The position numbers were made by a program, and so were the translations under genes. The notes beneath the pieces were generated by a model. The model had not been told where the DNA came from. It saw only the letters and a list, made by a program, of their open reading frames with translations, and made no database searches. A stretch of DNA of 64,000 bases, taken from NCBI RefSeq assembly GCF_036404135.1, contig NZ_DASWPE010000197.1:14495-78494 (forward strand), read 5' to 3'. Source of the stretch: Rhodopseudomonas_A sp036404135 (GTDB lineage Bacteria; Pseudomonadota; Alphaproteobacteria; Rhizobiales; Xanthobacteraceae). This document shows positions 56,469-64,000 of this stretch, piece after piece (position 1 is the first letter of the stretch; every line of letters starts with the position of its first letter).

Positions 56469-57146
56469 TCACGCCACCTTGCCGTCGACCACCGTCACGA
56501 TGCGGTCGCAGCGCTGGGCGAGGTCGTCATTGTGGGTGACGATCAGAAACGTAGTGCCGCGCTCGCGGTTGATCTGCCGCATCAGTTCGAACACCGCATC
56601 GGCCGACTTGGTATCGAGATTGCCGGTCGGCTCATCCGCCAGCACCAGATCGGGGTCCATCGCCAGCGCCCGCGCGATGGCGACACGCTGCTGCTGGCCG
56701 CCCGACATGTTGGTGGCGTTGTTGTCGCGCCAGCGGCTCAGCCCCACCCGATCCAAGAGTTGCTCGGCGCGGCCGCGCATCTCGGCATCCGGATGGCCCT
56801 TGTCGACCAGCATCGGCATCATCACGTTCTCGCAGGCGGTGAACGCCGAGATCAGATAGTGATACTGGAACACGAAGCCGATGGTCTCACCGCGCAGCCG
56901 GGTCAATGCCGCGTCGCCGAGCGTCCCGGTGTCGACGCCGTCGATCGCCAGCAGTCCCGAGGTCGGCCGATCTAACAGCCCGATGATGTTCAACAGCGTG
57001 CTCTTGCCGGAGCCGGACGGTCCCATCAGCGCCAGGAAGTCGCCGGACTGCATCGCAAGGTCGATGCCGTGCAGCACCTCGGTCTCGACCGCGGTGCCGA
57101 GATTGTAGGATTTTCGGATCTGCTCGAGCCTGAGAACTTCAGCCAC
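56469..57146 (-). CDS. ABC transporter ATPase (MacB/LolD type)
   Basis: A 225-residue ATP-binding subunit. Walker A is GPSGSGKSTLLNIIGLLD, the Q-loop is GFVFQYHYLISAFTACENV, the signature is NMSGGQQQRVAIARALAMDP, Walker B is LVLADEPTGNLDTKSAD and the switch His lies in IVTHNDDLAQRCDRI. Its size and the family-specific GNLDTK motif fit MacB/LolD rather than importers. The start overlaps the permease stop by eight bases. It forms a three-gene export unit with the permease and membrane-fusion protein. Confidence 0.92.
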   Translation of the reverse strand: MAEVLRLEQIRKSYNLGTAVETEVLHGIDLAMQSGDFLALMGPSGSGKSTLLNIIGLLDRPTSGLLAIDGVDTGTLGDAALTRLRGETIGFVFQYHYLISAFTACENVMMPMLVDKGHPDAEMRGRAEQLLDRVGLSRWRDNNATNMSGGQQQRVAIARALAMDPDLVLADEPTGNLDTKSADAVFELMRQINRERGTTFLIVTHNDDLAQRCDRIVTVVDGKVA

Positions 57147-58365
57147 GGATCGCCACCACCGGATCGAGATTGGCCGCGCGCAACGCCGGCGCGATCGCCG
57201 CCACCACGCCGGTCAGCGTGGCCAGCGCCGAGGACATCACGAACAATCGGGTTTCCAGGATCAGCGGAAACAATTCGCTGCCGTCGACCTGTCGCGCGTA
57301 GCGGTGCCAGACGATCAGCGCGAAAGCGCCGAGCGCCGAGCCGACCAGCGCGCCGAGAAAGCCGAGGATGCCGCCCTGGATCAGGAACACGCGCAGGATC
57401 TGCTCGCGCTTGGTGCCCATCGCCCGCAGAATGCCGATGTCCTTGGAGCGCTGGATCACCGAGACGATCAGCACCGCGGCGATGCCGAATGCCACCGACA
57501 GCCCGACGAAAGCGCGGATCAGCGTGTTGGAATTCTGCTGTGCCTGCACCGCGGTGAAGAACTGCGCGTTGGTCTTGATCCAACTGTCCGCCTGCACCGG
57601 CAGCATCGCCGCGATTTCCCGCGCGATGGTTTCGGCGGCGTAGATGTCGGTGACGGTGAGGTCGAGCGAGGTGACGCCGCCGATCAGCCCGAGCAGGCTT
57701 TGCGCGGTGCGCAGCGCCACGAAGGTCGAGCGCTGGTTGACGCCCTTGTTGCCGAGATCGAAGATGCCGTTGATGGTGAGGATGCGGTTGCCGCCGGTCG
57801 CGGTGGTGACGTTGAGCTTGTCGCCGAGCGAGGCGCCGAGGTCGTTGGCGAGTTCGGTGCCGATCAGGATGCCCTCGCTGGTGATCTGGCTGTCGCCGGC
57901 GACGATGTAGTCCGGCAGCCGCACGATGCGGAAATACACCTCGGGGTCGATGCCGGTCAGCGTGATCGCCCGGTTGGTGTCGCCGCGCAGCGCCAGCCCG
58001 GAGCCGGCGACGGTCGGCGCCACGGTGACGATGTCGGGCCGGTTCTGCATCTCGACGCGGATCTTCGGCCATTGGTCGATCGACAGCACCCGCTGGGTCG
58101 GGCGCTGCACGATCGCGGCCTCGACGGTGCCGTTGTCGTAGCGCTGCGGCCGCGCCACCTGGTCCGGCGCGATCAGCTGGATCTGCGGCTGCGAGGTCAG
58201 CACCCGCTTGATGAAATTGGCCTGCAGCCCGGCCAGCATCGCCGACATGAAGACGATGACGCCGACCCCGATGGCGATGCCGGCGAGGATCACCAGAGTC
58301 TGCATCAGCCCTTCGAGCAGAAACCGCACCGCCGCGATCCACTCGAACGGCAGCCAGCTTTTCAT
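57139..58365 (-). CDS. ABC transporter permease (FtsX/MacB-type)
   Basis: A 408-residue permease with four transmembrane helices: one N-terminal (GLMQTLVILAGIAIGVGVIVF) and three C-terminal (AFVGLSVAFGIAAVLIVSVIQ, FLGALVGSALGAFALIVWHRY, MSSALATLTGVVAAIAPAL). A large periplasmic domain lies between. RSKDIGILRAMGTKREQIL is the coupling-helix stretch typical of FtsX-like permeases. ATG 58365 overlaps the adaptor stop (ATGA). The mechanotransmission type of export, rather than transport across the membrane, is likely. Confidence 0.9.
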   Translation of the reverse strand: MKSWLPFEWIAAVRFLLEGLMQTLVILAGIAIGVGVIVFMSAMLAGLQANFIKRVLTSQPQIQLIAPDQVARPQRYDNGTVEAAIVQRPTQRVLSIDQWPKIRVEMQNRPDIVTVAPTVAGSGLALRGDTNRAITLTGIDPEVYFRIVRLPDYIVAGDSQITSEGILIGTELANDLGASLGDKLNVTTATGGNRILTINGIFDLGNKGVNQRSTFVALRTAQSLLGLIGGVTSLDLTVTDIYAAETIAREIAAMLPVQADSWIKTNAQFFTAVQAQQNSNTLIRAFVGLSVAFGIAAVLIVSVIQRSKDIGILRAMGTKREQILRVFLIQGGILGFLGALVGSALGAFALIVWHRYARQVDGSELFPLILETRLFVMSSALATLTGVVAAIAPALRAANLDPVVAIRG

Positions 58366-59648
58366 GGCAATACGGCCCGCATCCGCTGCCCGGCCTTCAC
58401 GCCCAAGGTCAGCGGCACCACTAGGTCGCCGGGCTGCAAGCCGCCCAGCACCTCGTATTGCCCGGTGCCGCGCAGGCCCAGCCTGACCGGCTGCTGCTGG
58501 GCGCGGCCGAAATTGGCCTTCAGCACCCACGGCGTCGCTGAGCCAGGATCGTGCACCGCGCGCGCCGGCACCACGATGGCGTCATCGCGCCGCGCGATCT
58601 CGACGTCGACCGACACCGTCATGTCCTGCCGCAGATAGTCCGGCGGATCCTGCACCAGAAGCTTGATCTGCACCGAGGCGCGGTTGATATCGACCGAGGG
58701 ATTGATGTAGCTGATCAACGCGACGAAACGCTGGTCGGGATAGGCATCGGCCGAAGCGAGCGCCTTTTGCCCGAGCGTCAACAGGCCGAGGTTCTTCTCG
58801 TCGATCTGCACCACCACTTGGATGTCGCCCTTCGGCGCCAGCACCAGCATCGCCTTGCCGGGCTGTGCCACCATGCCGCGCTCGACATTGCGGGTGATCA
58901 GCACGCCATCGCGCGGCGCCACGATGGTCGCGTAGTTCAGCCTGGCGCGCGCGGTGTTGAGATTGGCGCGGGCCTGCGCCAGTTGCGTCTCCGCCATCAC
59001 ATAGTCGCTGCCGGTCGGGCTCGAGGTGAACACCTGCAATTCGGCGGTGCGCACCTGGGTTCGGGCGACGTCGAGATTCTTGGTGGCGTCGTCGAGCGTG
59101 GCGCGGGTGCCGTAGCCGGAGCCTGCGAGCTTCGAGGCCCGGTCATAGGCCGCCTGGGCGTTGAGCAGATTGGCCTGCGCCTGCATCAGCGCCTGGTCGG
59201 CGGCGGGCTTGGTCAATTCCTGCAATTGCCGAAGCCGCGCCTCGGCCTGCGCCACCGCGCCCTCGGTCTGCACCACCGCGGCCTGCAATTCCGAGGCCTC
59301 GATCACCACCAGCTTCTGGCCCTGCCTGACCTGCTCGCCCTCCTGCACCAGCACGTCCTCGACGGTGCCGGTGATCTGGCTGGCGATCTCCACCCGATAT
59401 GGCGTCTCGATGTGGCCGCTGGCCACCACGGTCTGCACCAGGTCGCCGCGCACCACCTGCGCCACCACCACTTCGGGCCCGAGCACCAGCCGGAGCGCGC
59501 CGAGCAGCGCGGCGCCGAACAGCAGGATCAGCGCCGCCACCGACCATTTGTGCTGCCAGGCCGCGGCCAGCGCCTGGGCCAGCCGGCCGGGAGCGGTTCG
59601 CCGCGTGGCCTTGGTCGACTCCCTGGACGTGTCGGTGGTCATGTCCAT
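58362..59648 (-). CDS. membrane-fusion protein of MacAB-like exporter
   Basis: A 428-residue HlyD/MacA-type adaptor. An N-terminal cytosolic stretch is followed by one transmembrane helix (WSVAALILLFGAALLGALRLVLG), lipoyl half domains (ITGTVEDVLVQEGEQVRQGQK and APRDGVLITRNVERGMVAQP) and a coiled-coil hairpin rich in Ala/Gln (AVVQTEGAVAQAEARLRQLQ). C-terminal beta-barrel domains end VVPARAVHDPG and LGLRGTGQYEVLGGLQPGDL. ATG 59648 gives MDMTTDTS; an ATG six bases later is equally possible. It is the first gene of the exporter unit. Confidence 0.88.
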   Translation of the reverse strand: MDMTTDTSRESTKATRRTAPGRLAQALAAAWQHKWSVAALILLFGAALLGALRLVLGPEVVVAQVVRGDLVQTVVASGHIETPYRVEIASQITGTVEDVLVQEGEQVRQGQKLVVIEASELQAAVVQTEGAVAQAEARLRQLQELTKPAADQALMQAQANLLNAQAAYDRASKLAGSGYGTRATLDDATKNLDVARTQVRTAELQVFTSSPTGSDYVMAETQLAQARANLNTARARLNYATIVAPRDGVLITRNVERGMVAQPGKAMLVLAPKGDIQVVVQIDEKNLGLLTLGQKALASADAYPDQRFVALISYINPSVDINRASVQIKLLVQDPPDYLRQDMTVSVDVEIARRDDAIVVPARAVHDPGSATPWVLKANFGRAQQQPVRLGLRGTGQYEVLGGLQPGDLVVPLTLGVKAGQRMRAVLP

Positions 59649-59868
59649 TGGCTGTGCGCCCCGGTTCGATGAGCGGGATAGCGCCGAATCCGAGAATCGC
59701 CTTTGCGAAGGATCAATAGCTTGATTGCAAAGAAGTATTTGTGAACATTCGGTGATCTGAGCAAGGTTGCTCGGCGCGCCGCGCAACCATGGTCCAATTG
59801 GCGGCGGCGGCGATCTCGGCAAGGCTGCGTTGGGCGACGCGGATGCCGCATAGCGACGGAGTAATCTG

Positions 59869-60864
59869 ATGATCTCGGTGATGATCGCGTTCGTCACCTT
59901 CGTCGTGCTGGCGGCGGTCGTCGCCCTCGCCGTCTCCTGGGGCCTGACCCGGATCATCGAAGCGCGTAACCCGCCGCGCGGCCGCTTCGTCACCGTCGAT
60001 GGCGTGCGGCTCCACGTCGTCGATCTGCCGTCGCAAGATCGCGACCGCGACGCGCCGACCGCCTTGCTGCTGCACGGCGCCAATCTCTGCCTCGACGACA
60101 TGCGGATGGCGCTCGGCGGCGTGTTGTCGAAGCGGATGCGGGTGATCATTCCGGACCGGCCCGGGCAAGGTTTTAGCGAGCCGGGACCGGGGCCGGTCGC
60201 CTCGGCGGAGTATCAGGTCAAGCTGCTGCGCGGGCTGGTGCGGCAGCTCGGCGCCGGGCCGCTGGTCGTGGTCGGGCATTCGTTCGGCGGGCTGATCGCG
60301 CTGCGCTACGCGCTCGACGATCCCGACGCCGTCGCCGGGCTGCTGCTGATCAATCCGACCACGCATCCGCGGCCGAAGGGGCTGCCGTGGTTTCAGCGCC
60401 TCGCCGGGCTGCTGATCGGGCCGCTCGCCACCTTTACGCTGCTGTTGCCGCTGTCGCTGGCGATGCTGCCAAGGCTGACGCAGCGCATGTTCCGGCCCGA
60501 GCCGGCGCCGCCGGATTATGCCGCGCGCAGCCGCCTGACGCTCGGGCTGACGCCGCGGCGGTTCTCGGCGAGCCTGCGGGAATATTCCGAGCTGCGCGAC
60601 CAGTTGATCGGCCTGGTGCCCCGCTATGGCGGGATCGCCACGCCGACGGTGATCGTTGCCGGCGATGCCGACCCGGTAGTGCCGCCCAAGATCCACGCCG
60701 AGGCGCTGGCGGCGGCGATGCCGCAGGCGCAACTGGTCCACCTCGCCGGCGCCGGCCATATGGCGCATCACGCCCACGCCACCGCGATCGGCTACGAGAT
60801 CCTGCGGCTCGCCCTGCGGCGCTCAGAGCCGGTCGACTCTGAGAAAGAATGCCCAGATCAGTGA
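59869..60864 (+). CDS. alpha/beta-hydrolase
   Basis: A 331-residue protein. An N-terminal hydrophobic segment (MIAFVTFVVLAAVVALAVSW) probably anchors it in the cytoplasmic membrane or serves as an uncleaved signal. A canonical fold follows: oxyanion region LLLHGANLCLDDM, nucleophile Ser in LVVVGHSFGGLIALRYAL, acid Asp in VIVAGDADPVVPPK and His in HLAGAGHMAHHAHA. Substrate is unknown; esterase or lactonase activity is likely. Its last codons overlap the 3' end of the convergent 69-residue gene by about 40 bases. Confidence 0.87.
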   Translation: MISVMIAFVTFVVLAAVVALAVSWGLTRIIEARNPPRGRFVTVDGVRLHVVDLPSQDRDRDAPTALLLHGANLCLDDMRMALGGVLSKRMRVIIPDRPGQGFSEPGPGPVASAEYQVKLLRGLVRQLGAGPLVVVGHSFGGLIALRYALDDPDAVAGLLLINPTTHPRPKGLPWFQRLAGLLIGPLATFTLLLPLSLAMLPRLTQRMFRPEPAPPDYAARSRLTLGLTPRRFSASLREYSELRDQLIGLVPRYGGIATPTVIVAGDADPVVPPKIHAEALAAAMPQAQLVHLAGAGHMAHHAHATAIGYEILRLALRRSEPVDSEKECPDQ

Positions 60865-61032
60865 CAGCACCGCCGGGATCCCGACCCACGACGGATGCTG
60901 GCACAACACGTCGCCATAACGGCAGATGTCATTGGACCACGGCAGCGCGCTGTTGCCTGCGCCGAAAAACACCCCGGCGGAAACCGCCAAAACCAAAGCA
61001 ACCAGGAACATGGTAAATACTCCGATCGACAA
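60823..61032 (-). CDS. small membrane protein (69 residues)
   Basis: Two hydrophobic helices (SIGVFTMFLVALVLAVSAGVFF and WVGIPAVLSLIWAFFL) are joined by a loop with two Cys (SNDICRYGDVLCQHP) that could form a disulfide in the periplasm. It overlaps the alpha/beta-hydrolase gene at its 3' end. Codon composition is normal. Unknown function. Confidence 0.6.
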   Translation of the reverse strand: MSIGVFTMFLVALVLAVSAGVFFGAGNSALPWSNDICRYGDVLCQHPSWVGIPAVLSLIWAFFLRVDRL

Positions 61033-61126
61033 TGCAGCAAGCCTTGCCTGGAGAGTTGAAGCGAGGGTGAATCCGATCTTCTAAATCCGCGGGCATTTTC
61101 GACTTTTCATAGCAAAGTCCGGCGGC

Positions 61127-61233
61127 CAGAGCTGTTCCGGTTCTGCTGGGGTCAGAACCGGAGCTCTGGATTGTTATTTTGACGCGTTGTCTTCACGCGA
61201 AGCCGGGATCACTTCGCTCGAAAACGCTCTAGG
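61127..61233 (+). repeat. dispersed repeat family A, copy 4
   Basis: CAGAGCTGTTCCGGTTCTG and TCAGAACCGGAGCTCTG form the hairpin arm, then TTGACGCGTTGTCTTCACGC and TTCGCTCGAAAACGCTCTAG follow. Same orientation as the 47753 copy. Confidence 0.88.
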
Positions 61234-61327
61234 AATCTTGCGAGGTCGGCGCCGGGGACAGCTGCCAAGCGGTCGGCGGATGTGCTAGATTCGCCCTGTC
61301 GTTCCCTTTGTAGAACCGGAGTCTCTG

Positions 61328-61588
61328 GTGACATCCCTCAAGCTTATCGGCGCCGTGGCGCTGCTCTCCGTTGCGGTCGCAGCTCCGGCACTGGCCGGTT
61401 CGCACCAACATCCGCGCCATCATCACCGCCACCACCATCATCACGCCCAGGATTACTACAGCCACAATTACGGACCGGGGATCTGGCCGGAGCCGTTCGC
61501 CTATTATGACGGCCCGCTCAGCGCGCTGTGCAAACAGAGTGCCGCGGCCTATCGCGGCCAGGACGGCCGCCCGCACCCCTGCAATTAG
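61328..61588 (+). CDS. exported His-rich protein
   Basis: An 86-residue protein starting at GTG 61328 with GGAG about 7 bases upstream. The signal peptide is LKLIGAVALLSVAVAAPALA. The mature N-terminus is HQHPRHHHRHHHHHAQDYY, 10 His in 16 residues, which could bind zinc, nickel or copper in the periplasm. Cys68 and Cys85 (LSALCKQS and PHPCN) may form a disulfide. The Tyr-rich middle (YYSHNYGPGIWPEPFAYYDG) is also found in small exported rhizobial proteins. No metal-transport genes are adjacent, so a role in metal handling is only inference. Confidence 0.7.
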   Translation: MTSLKLIGAVALLSVAVAAPALAGSHQHPRHHHRHHHHHAQDYYSHNYGPGIWPEPFAYYDGPLSALCKQSAAAYRGQDGRPHPCN

Positions 61589-61606
61589 GCTCCGACGAAA
61601 CCCATA

Positions 61607-61662
61607 GCGTTTTCCAGCGAAGTGGATCTCCGTTCGCCTGAAGACAACGCGTCAAAATAAGA
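61607..61662 (-). repeat. dispersed repeat family A, partial copy
   Basis: GCGTTTTCCAGCGAAGTGG, CGTTCGCCTGAAGACAACGC and GTCAAAATAAGAAGCT are present. The CCGG hairpin half is missing. It is inverted relative to the 61127 copy, so the His-rich gene is framed by two inverted copies about 375 bases apart. Confidence 0.75.
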
Positions 61663-61771
61663 AGCTGGCCGAGCGGCTCGGCGAGCCGCGATGGCTCGGC
61701 CGCCGCCGGTATGCGACACAAAGCGGTGTGCGGTGACGCAACTTGCGCCGGGGTTCGCGGTTGTATTCCGC

Positions 61772-62290
61772 ATGACCGTCTCGAACCCGCACAGTTTCGC
61801 ACATCCGACCTCGAACGCGCGACGCACGCCGCGCGCGCCGATCATCGACCAGGACGGCCGCGAGATTCCGCTGGAGACGCTGCGCCGTGCGTCGTTCGAG
61901 ACCGGCGGATTTGATTTTCAAAGCTGGAGCGGCAACGGATTTGCGCCGCTGTCGCGCGCGCAACGCCTGGCGCGGCTGGAAGCGCTGGCCAAACTGCTCG
62001 ACGTCGCCTTCATCCTGCCGGGCACCAAGATCCGCTACGGCCTCGACGGCTTGATCGGCCTGGTGCCGGTGGTCGGCGACATCATCACCACGGCGATCTC
62101 GCTGTGGATCGTGCGCGAAGCCCGCGAACTCGGCGCGCCATGGCACCTCACCGCGCGGATGCTCGGCAATGTGGCGCTGGACGGCGCGGTCGGCGCCGTG
62201 CCGCTGCTCGGCGACGCCTTCGACGTCATGTTCCGCGCCGACATCCGCAACATGCGGCTGCTGCGGCGCTGGATCGACAAACAGCGCTAG
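61772..62290 (+). CDS. DUF4112 family membrane protein
   Basis: A 172-residue protein. A hydrophilic ~75-residue N-terminus is followed by LARLEALAKLLDVAFILPGT, the family core KIRYGLDGLIGLVPVVGDII, a helix (TTAISLWIVREARELG) and a second membrane part (NVALDGAVGAVPLLGDAFDV). This repeated Gly/Pro-rich G(L/A)(I/V)GxVP(L/V)(V/L)GD motif defines DUF4112. ATG 61772 is the first start that fits a natural N-terminus. Function is unknown; inner-membrane location is expected. Confidence 0.85.
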   Translation: MTVSNPHSFAHPTSNARRTPRAPIIDQDGREIPLETLRRASFETGGFDFQSWSGNGFAPLSRAQRLARLEALAKLLDVAFILPGTKIRYGLDGLIGLVPVVGDIITTAISLWIVREARELGAPWHLTARMLGNVALDGAVGAVPLLGDAFDVMFRADIRNMRLLRRWIDKQR

Positions 62291-62311
62291 ACGGCGCTGC
62301 GCCGAATGGCT

Positions 62312-62602
62312 TTACGCGGCGTCCTGATCGGCGTCGCTGGGGGCGGTCTCGGCCGGCCGCGCACGGCGCTCTAACGGAAACGACTCGCTCTCATACAGCG
62401 TGCGGATGCCGCTCTGGTCGAAGCGGGCTTCGTCCACTTGCAGATAGGCGCCGTTCAGCGAATCCGCCGGCAGCTGCTCGATCGCGAACTGCACCGCGGC
62501 CGCAGCAGTGTCGAAGCGGCGATAGGCAAAGCCGGCGCGCTTCTTCTTGCGGATCGCCGCGGGAAACAGCTCAGCGGCGGTGTTGTAGTTGAATGCAGCC
62601 AT
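62312..62602 (-). CDS. hypothetical small protein
   Basis: A 96-residue soluble protein: an N-terminal helix (FNYNTAAELFPAAIRKKKRAG), a strand-helix unit (YRRFDTAAAAVQFAIEQLPA), then GAYLQVDEARFDQSGIRTLYESE and an acidic tail. It looks like a conserved Rhizobiales protein but I cannot name a family. It is convergent with the DUF4112 gene, with stops 21 bases apart. Confidence 0.65.
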   Translation of the reverse strand: MAAFNYNTAAELFPAAIRKKKRAGFAYRRFDTAAAAVQFAIEQLPADSLNGAYLQVDEARFDQSGIRTLYESESFPLERRARPAETAPSDADQDAA

Positions 62603-62869
62603 GGTCAGTGACCCCTCTCAGACGATGGAAATGACGACCCGGTTATGCAAGGTCAGCGGACCGACGGCGGTCGAACGACATCATTTCTGGACAGGTCTCT
62701 AATATAGGCGCGTTGCGCGGAAATGCTATTGCTGCGAGGGCGCATGATGAATCCGCCCTTGCCGCCGCGTTCGCATCGATTAGCCGTTTGATTCCAGCGG
62801 CATGGGTCGTTGCCGCGGGGTTTTTGCCGGCGCCTCTCAGACGAAAATCCGAGAAAATCGAGTTGTGCG

Positions 62870-63283
62870 TTACTTCGGTTGCAACTTCAGCGCCGCCGAA
62901 TTGATGCAGTAGCGCAGACCCGTCGGCCCCGGACCGTCTTCGAACACATGGCCGAGATGGCCGGAGCATTGCGCGCACAATACCTCGGTGCGGACCATGC
63001 CGTGGCTAACGTCGCGCTCCTCGTCGACATGATCGGGCGCCGCCGGAGCGGTGAAACTCGGCCAGCCGCAGCCGGAGTCGAATTTGGCGTCGGATTCGAA
63101 CAGCGTCTGGCCGCAGCCGGCGCAGACATAGGTGCCCTTGGTGGTGTCGTGTTCGTAGTCGCCGGTGAACGGCCGCTCGGTCGCCTTTTCGCGCAACACT
63201 GCGTATTGCATCGGCGTGAGTTGCTTGCGCCATTCGGCGTCGGGCTTGACGATCTTGGCGGACTTGGTGGTGGTGTCTGACAT
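62870..63283 (-). CDS. msrB: peptide-methionine (R)-S-oxide reductase
   Basis: A 137-residue MsrB that reduces methionine-R-sulfoxide in proteins. Two CxxC zinc pairs are visible (YVCAGCGQTLF and LCAQCSGHLGHVF). The catalytic Cys is in GLRYCINSAAL, and DSGCGWPSFTAP carries the usual recycling-region Cys. It has no signal peptide, so it is cytosolic, whereas the MsrA gene 20 bases upstream on the same strand encodes an exported protein. Confidence 0.94.
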   Translation of the reverse strand: MSDTTTKSAKIVKPDAEWRKQLTPMQYAVLREKATERPFTGDYEHDTTKGTYVCAGCGQTLFESDAKFDSGCGWPSFTAPAAPDHVDEERDVSHGMVRTEVLCAQCSGHLGHVFEDGPGPTGLRYCINSAALKLQPK

Positions 63284-63303
63284 CGATCCTCCTGCAGAGC
63301 CGA

Positions 63304-63987
63304 TCAGTTGGTGGCTTTGGCGCTGCTCACCAGCGTCGGCTTTTCGAGATATTGCTGCGCGAACAGCTTCTTCAGATTGTCGATCTTCGGCAGATCGTTG
63401 AACGCAATATAGGGCTGGTTCGGGTGCAGCGTCAGGTAGTCCTGATGATACGCCTCCGCGGCATAAAAGCCCTCGAGCGCGCCGATCTTGGTGACGATCG
63501 GCTTCTTGAAAAGTTTGGCGGCGTCGAGCTGGGCGATATAGGCCTCGGCGACCTTCTTCTGCTCGTCATTGCTGGTGAAGATCGCCGAACGATACTGCGT
63601 GCCAGAATCCGGTCCCTGCCGGTTCAGCTCGGTCGGGTCGTGCACCACCGAGAAGAAGATCTGCAGAATCTTGCCGTAGCTGATCTGCTTCGGATCGTAC
63701 TTGATCTCGACGGCTTCGGCATGCCCGGTCGCCCCGGTCGACACCGCCGTATAGTTCGCGGTCATTTTGCCGCCGCCGGCATAGCCGGAGACCGCGTTGA
63801 GCACGCCGGCGGTGTGCTGAAACACCCCCTGCACGCCCCAGAAGCAGCCGCCGGCAATCACTGCGGTCTGCACGCCCTCGGCGGGCTGCAAGTCTATCGC
63901 CGGCGGCGGAACCACCACGGCGTCCTCGGAGGCCTGCGCGAACCCGAACGACCACACCGCCAGCGCACCAGCGGCCGCACCCAACAT
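63304..63987 (-). CDS. msrA: exported peptide-methionine (S)-S-oxide reductase
   Basis: A 227-residue MsrA with the catalytic VIAGGCFWGVQGVFQHTAGV and substrate-site ANYTAVSTGATGHAEAVEIKY, DPTELNRQGPDSGTQYRSAI, and YHQDYLTLHPNQPYI. A hydrophobic leader (MLGAAAGALAVWSFGFAQAS) suggests export to the periplasm. ATG 63987 is 13 bases from the window end; in-frame codons above it read FTRL and continue off the edge, so the true start may lie outside. It is followed by msrB, probably in one operon. Confidence 0.9.
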   Translation of the reverse strand: MLGAAAGALAVWSFGFAQASEDAVVVPPPAIDLQPAEGVQTAVIAGGCFWGVQGVFQHTAGVLNAVSGYAGGGKMTANYTAVSTGATGHAEAVEIKYDPKQISYGKILQIFFSVVHDPTELNRQGPDSGTQYRSAIFTSNDEQKKVAEAYIAQLDAAKLFKKPIVTKIGALEGFYAAEAYHQDYLTLHPNQPYIAFNDLPKIDNLKKLFAQQYLEKPTLVSSAKATN

Positions 63988-64000
63988 CAGTCGGGTGAAT

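Overview
The window looks like chromosome from a phototrophic, FixK/FNR-controlled alphaproteobacterium of the Rhodopseudomonas/Bradyrhizobium group. The base composition is GC-rich. There is a bchE-bchJ-hemN operon for oxygen-independent bacteriochlorophyll and heme synthesis, at least seven 14-bp FixK-type boxes (TTG[AC]-N6-[TG]CAA), and several dispersed palindromic intergenic repeats of the kind I associate with that family. The genus is an inference from gene content; no ribosomal marker is present.

Layout. 1-3.3 kb: dispersed repeats, small secreted proteins and an aldo/keto reductase remnant. 3.4-9.8 kb: a sulfide/persulfide-type locus with a BigR/SqrR-like ArsR repressor, an RND efflux pair, a DUF2892 membrane protein and three rhodanese genes, two of them broken. 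9.8-10.7 kb: a decayed integrase beside tRNA-Leu. 10.8-17 kb: FliN-like protein, LipB, acylphosphatase, oxaloacetate decarboxylase, a biotin carboxylase/BCCP subunit and a secreted phosphodiesterase. 17.0-18.5 kb: an AT-richer inserted segment bounded by inverted and direct repeats, holding IS66-type and other transposase debris. 18.5-27.8 kb: DUF2177, photolyase, histone H1-like protein, DMT transporter, PhzF, a diguanylate cyclase, a ClpP-like secreted protein, tRNA-Arg, a Crp-type regulator and a GrlR-like protein. 27.9-34.5 kb: three chemoreceptors and a response regulator in one direction.

34.6-51.9 kb is a low-oxygen island. Phosphoketolase and acetate kinase can yield ATP from sugar phosphates. 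A BON-domain protein, a metallophosphoesterase plus a kinase/universal-stress-protein fusion, a DUF6455 protein, bchE-bchJ-hemN and a hemerythrin all lie downstream of FixK-type boxes. In most cases the box sits where a class II activator would place transcription initiation just ahead of the chosen start codon. This geometry also argues that bchE starts at a GTG (42614) rather than the upstream ATG. A copper locus is embedded here: csoR, a palindromic operator and a CopA ATPase with three N-terminal YHS modules encoded by exact 258-bp tandem units.

51.9-64 kb: QueD, a second diguanylate cyclase, a GlcG/HbpS-family protein, an aldo/keto reductase, a MacAB-like ABC export operon, an alpha/beta hydrolase, small membrane and secreted proteins, DUF4112, MsrB and an exported MsrA that may run off the right edge.

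The most interesting material is the FixK island, especially the kinase-USP/phosphoesterase pair and the twin-box intergenic region; the triplicated YHS copper ATPase; and the sulfur locus with decaying rhodaneses. Functions were assigned by reading protein motifs; no database search was run.
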